Shown here piece by piece: positions 14,339-15,203 of a stretch of DNA of 15,203 nucleotides. Numbering within the stretch: the first letter of the stretch is position 1; the number at the start of each line of letters is the position of its first letter. Origin of the DNA: Flavobacteriales bacterium (GTDB lineage: Bacteria > Bacteroidota > Bacteroidia > Flavobacteriales > Flavobacteriaceae); the NCBI GenBank assembly GCA_027031025.1, contig JALVEJ010000059.1:1-15203 (forward strand), given 5' to 3'. Below the pieces are notes generated by a model. That model did not search any database and was not told the DNA's origin. It saw only the letters and a program-made list of their open reading frames with translations. A program made the translations under genes and the position numbers.

Positions 14339-15203
14339 ATGACAAAAAATCCGAAAACAACTTATTTAACCGATAAAAAATTCCCCTTTTGTCCGGGTTG
14401 TGGACATGGAATTTCCATCAATGCTTTAAACAAAGCTTTGCAAGAGCTCAATTACGGACCTAATGATGTTATTGTGGTTAGTGATATTGGTTGTAGCGGT
14501 CTGATAGATCCGCTTTTTGCCACTCATACCATTCACGGCTTACATGGGCGTTCACCGGCTTTAGGCTTGGGCGTCGCTATGGGCGTGGCGCAAAAACAAA
14601 ATAAAAAAGTCATCGCCTTTATCGGTGATGGGGGCGCTACCATTGGTCTGCAACACATTTTAGAAGCTGCCCGTCGCAATGTTGATATGACTTTGATTGT
14701 CTTAAATAATTTGCTTTACGGTATGACCGGTGGACAAATCAGTGGTTTGTCAACGCAAAAATTTAAGGAAATAATTGATTTTGAAAAAGATGTGCCACCT
14801 TTTGATTTAATACAATTGACGCATGCTTCCGGTGCTCGTTTTGCCGTGAGGGTCAATGCCCCGAATAAAATTAAAGAAACTTTGAAAAAAGCTATTGAAA
14901 CCGAAGGTTTCTCGATAGTTGAAGCAGCCAGTTTGTGTCCGTCTTACGGAATGAAACGGATGAACGAATTGATGGACGTTATTGAAAAAGAAAATATCTT
15001 GGAACATGAGCGTCCGGCAACAAAAATTGTTGACCAACAAACCCGTTCTTTGTTGGAGCAAACCCAAGTGATAGAGCCTAAATATGAAGCCGTATTAAAA
15101 GACCGTAAAGGTATTATAATTGCCGGCTCAGCAGGTGGCGGTGCGCAATCGGTTGCACGTTTCTTGGCGATGGCAGGAATGTATGCCGGATTAGATACCA
15201 CTA
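14339..15203 (+). CDS. 2-oxoacid:ferredoxin oxidoreductase, beta subunit, probably fused to gamma domain (3' truncated)
   Basis: The frame is open from the ATG at 14339 to the window end (288 codons). Residues 1-205 are a complete beta subunit. They hold the thiamine diphosphate motif from GDG at 96-98 to NN at 123-124, and four cysteines placed for one [4Fe-4S] cluster: C18 and C21 in CPGCGHG, C52 in DIGCSG and C200 in SLCPSYG. After a charged linker (about 206-257) comes a new domain start, GIIIAGSAGGGAQSVARFLA, like the glycine-rich first strand and helix of the gamma subunit (2-oxoacid:acceptor oxidoreductase catalytic domain, coenzyme A binding). A beta chain alone would normally end before this point, so a beta-gamma fusion is the best reading. 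The separate alpha subunit lies 11 bases upstream. The end of the gamma domain lies outside the window. Confidence 0.9.
   Translation, partial: MTKNPKTTYLTDKKFPFCPGCGHGISINALNKALQELNYGPNDVIVVSDIGCSGLIDPLFATHTIHGLHGRSPALGLGVAMGVAQKQNKKVIAFIGDGGATIGLQHILEAARRNVDMTLIVLNNLLYGMTGGQISGLSTQKFKEIIDFEKDVPPFDLIQLTHASGARFAVRVNAPNKIKETLKKAIETEGFSIVEAASLCPSYGMKRMNELMDVIEKENILEHERPATKIVDQQTRSLLEQTQVIEPKYEAVLKDRKGIIIAGSAGGGAQSVARFLAMAGMYAGLDTT

Noticed and set aside
14807..15201. Two minus-strand frames near the right edge
   Set aside because: The plus strand is fully open here and encodes the beta subunit with cluster cysteines and the start of a gamma domain.

Overview
The window looks like a chromosomal segment of a marine-type or commensal Bacteroidota bacterium, most likely class Flavobacteriia or a near relative. 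The DNA is AT-rich. Genes lack Shine-Dalgarno sites, and several are preceded by the Bacteroidota promoter -7 element TAnnTTTG. It encodes an outer-membrane receptor of the TonB-dependent/Oar type, a protein with a type IX secretion (T9SS) C-terminal sorting domain, and a cyclophilin-FKBP fusion of a kind reported from flavobacteria. Three genes appear to start with TTG and one with GTG. No tRNA, rRNA, CRISPR array, transposase or phage gene was seen.

Layout, left to right. (1) The 3' end of a TonB-dependent/Oar-like receptor, closed by a clear terminator. (2) A two-gene unit of panD (aspartate decarboxylase, pantothenate pathway) and a UPF0104/LPG-synthase-type membrane protein; panD looks leaderless. 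(3) A secreted T9SS cargo protein with its own promoter and strong terminator, built from about nine 31-residue repeats. (4) An alpha/beta hydrolase converging, with a 5-base gap, on a minus-strand membrane-anchored TPR-LuxR regulator. (5) An ArfB-type ribosome-rescue hydrolase divergent from that regulator. (6) A 385-base non-coding stretch holding two elements: a 163-base imperfect palindrome that starts on the arfB stop codon, and a roughly 200-base block of nested hairpins with a possible pseudoknot. (7) pbpC, a bifunctional peptidoglycan synthase. (8) A DUF1931 protein, predicted to be a tandem histone fold, with one of the best promoters in the window. It is followed by a terminator and the cyclophilin-FKBP fusion. 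(9) A histidine ammonia-lyase standing alone. (10) A 2-oxoacid:ferredoxin oxidoreductase operon: a separate alpha subunit, then a beta subunit that appears to run on into a gamma domain where the window ends.

Most genes are housekeeping or envelope functions in short transcription units, with no single large operon or defence island. The items most worth following are the structured intergenic block at 7005-7377, the DUF1931 histone-fold protein, the 31-residue-repeat T9SS protein and the probable beta-gamma fusion of the oxidoreductase. No complete new multi-gene system is evident.
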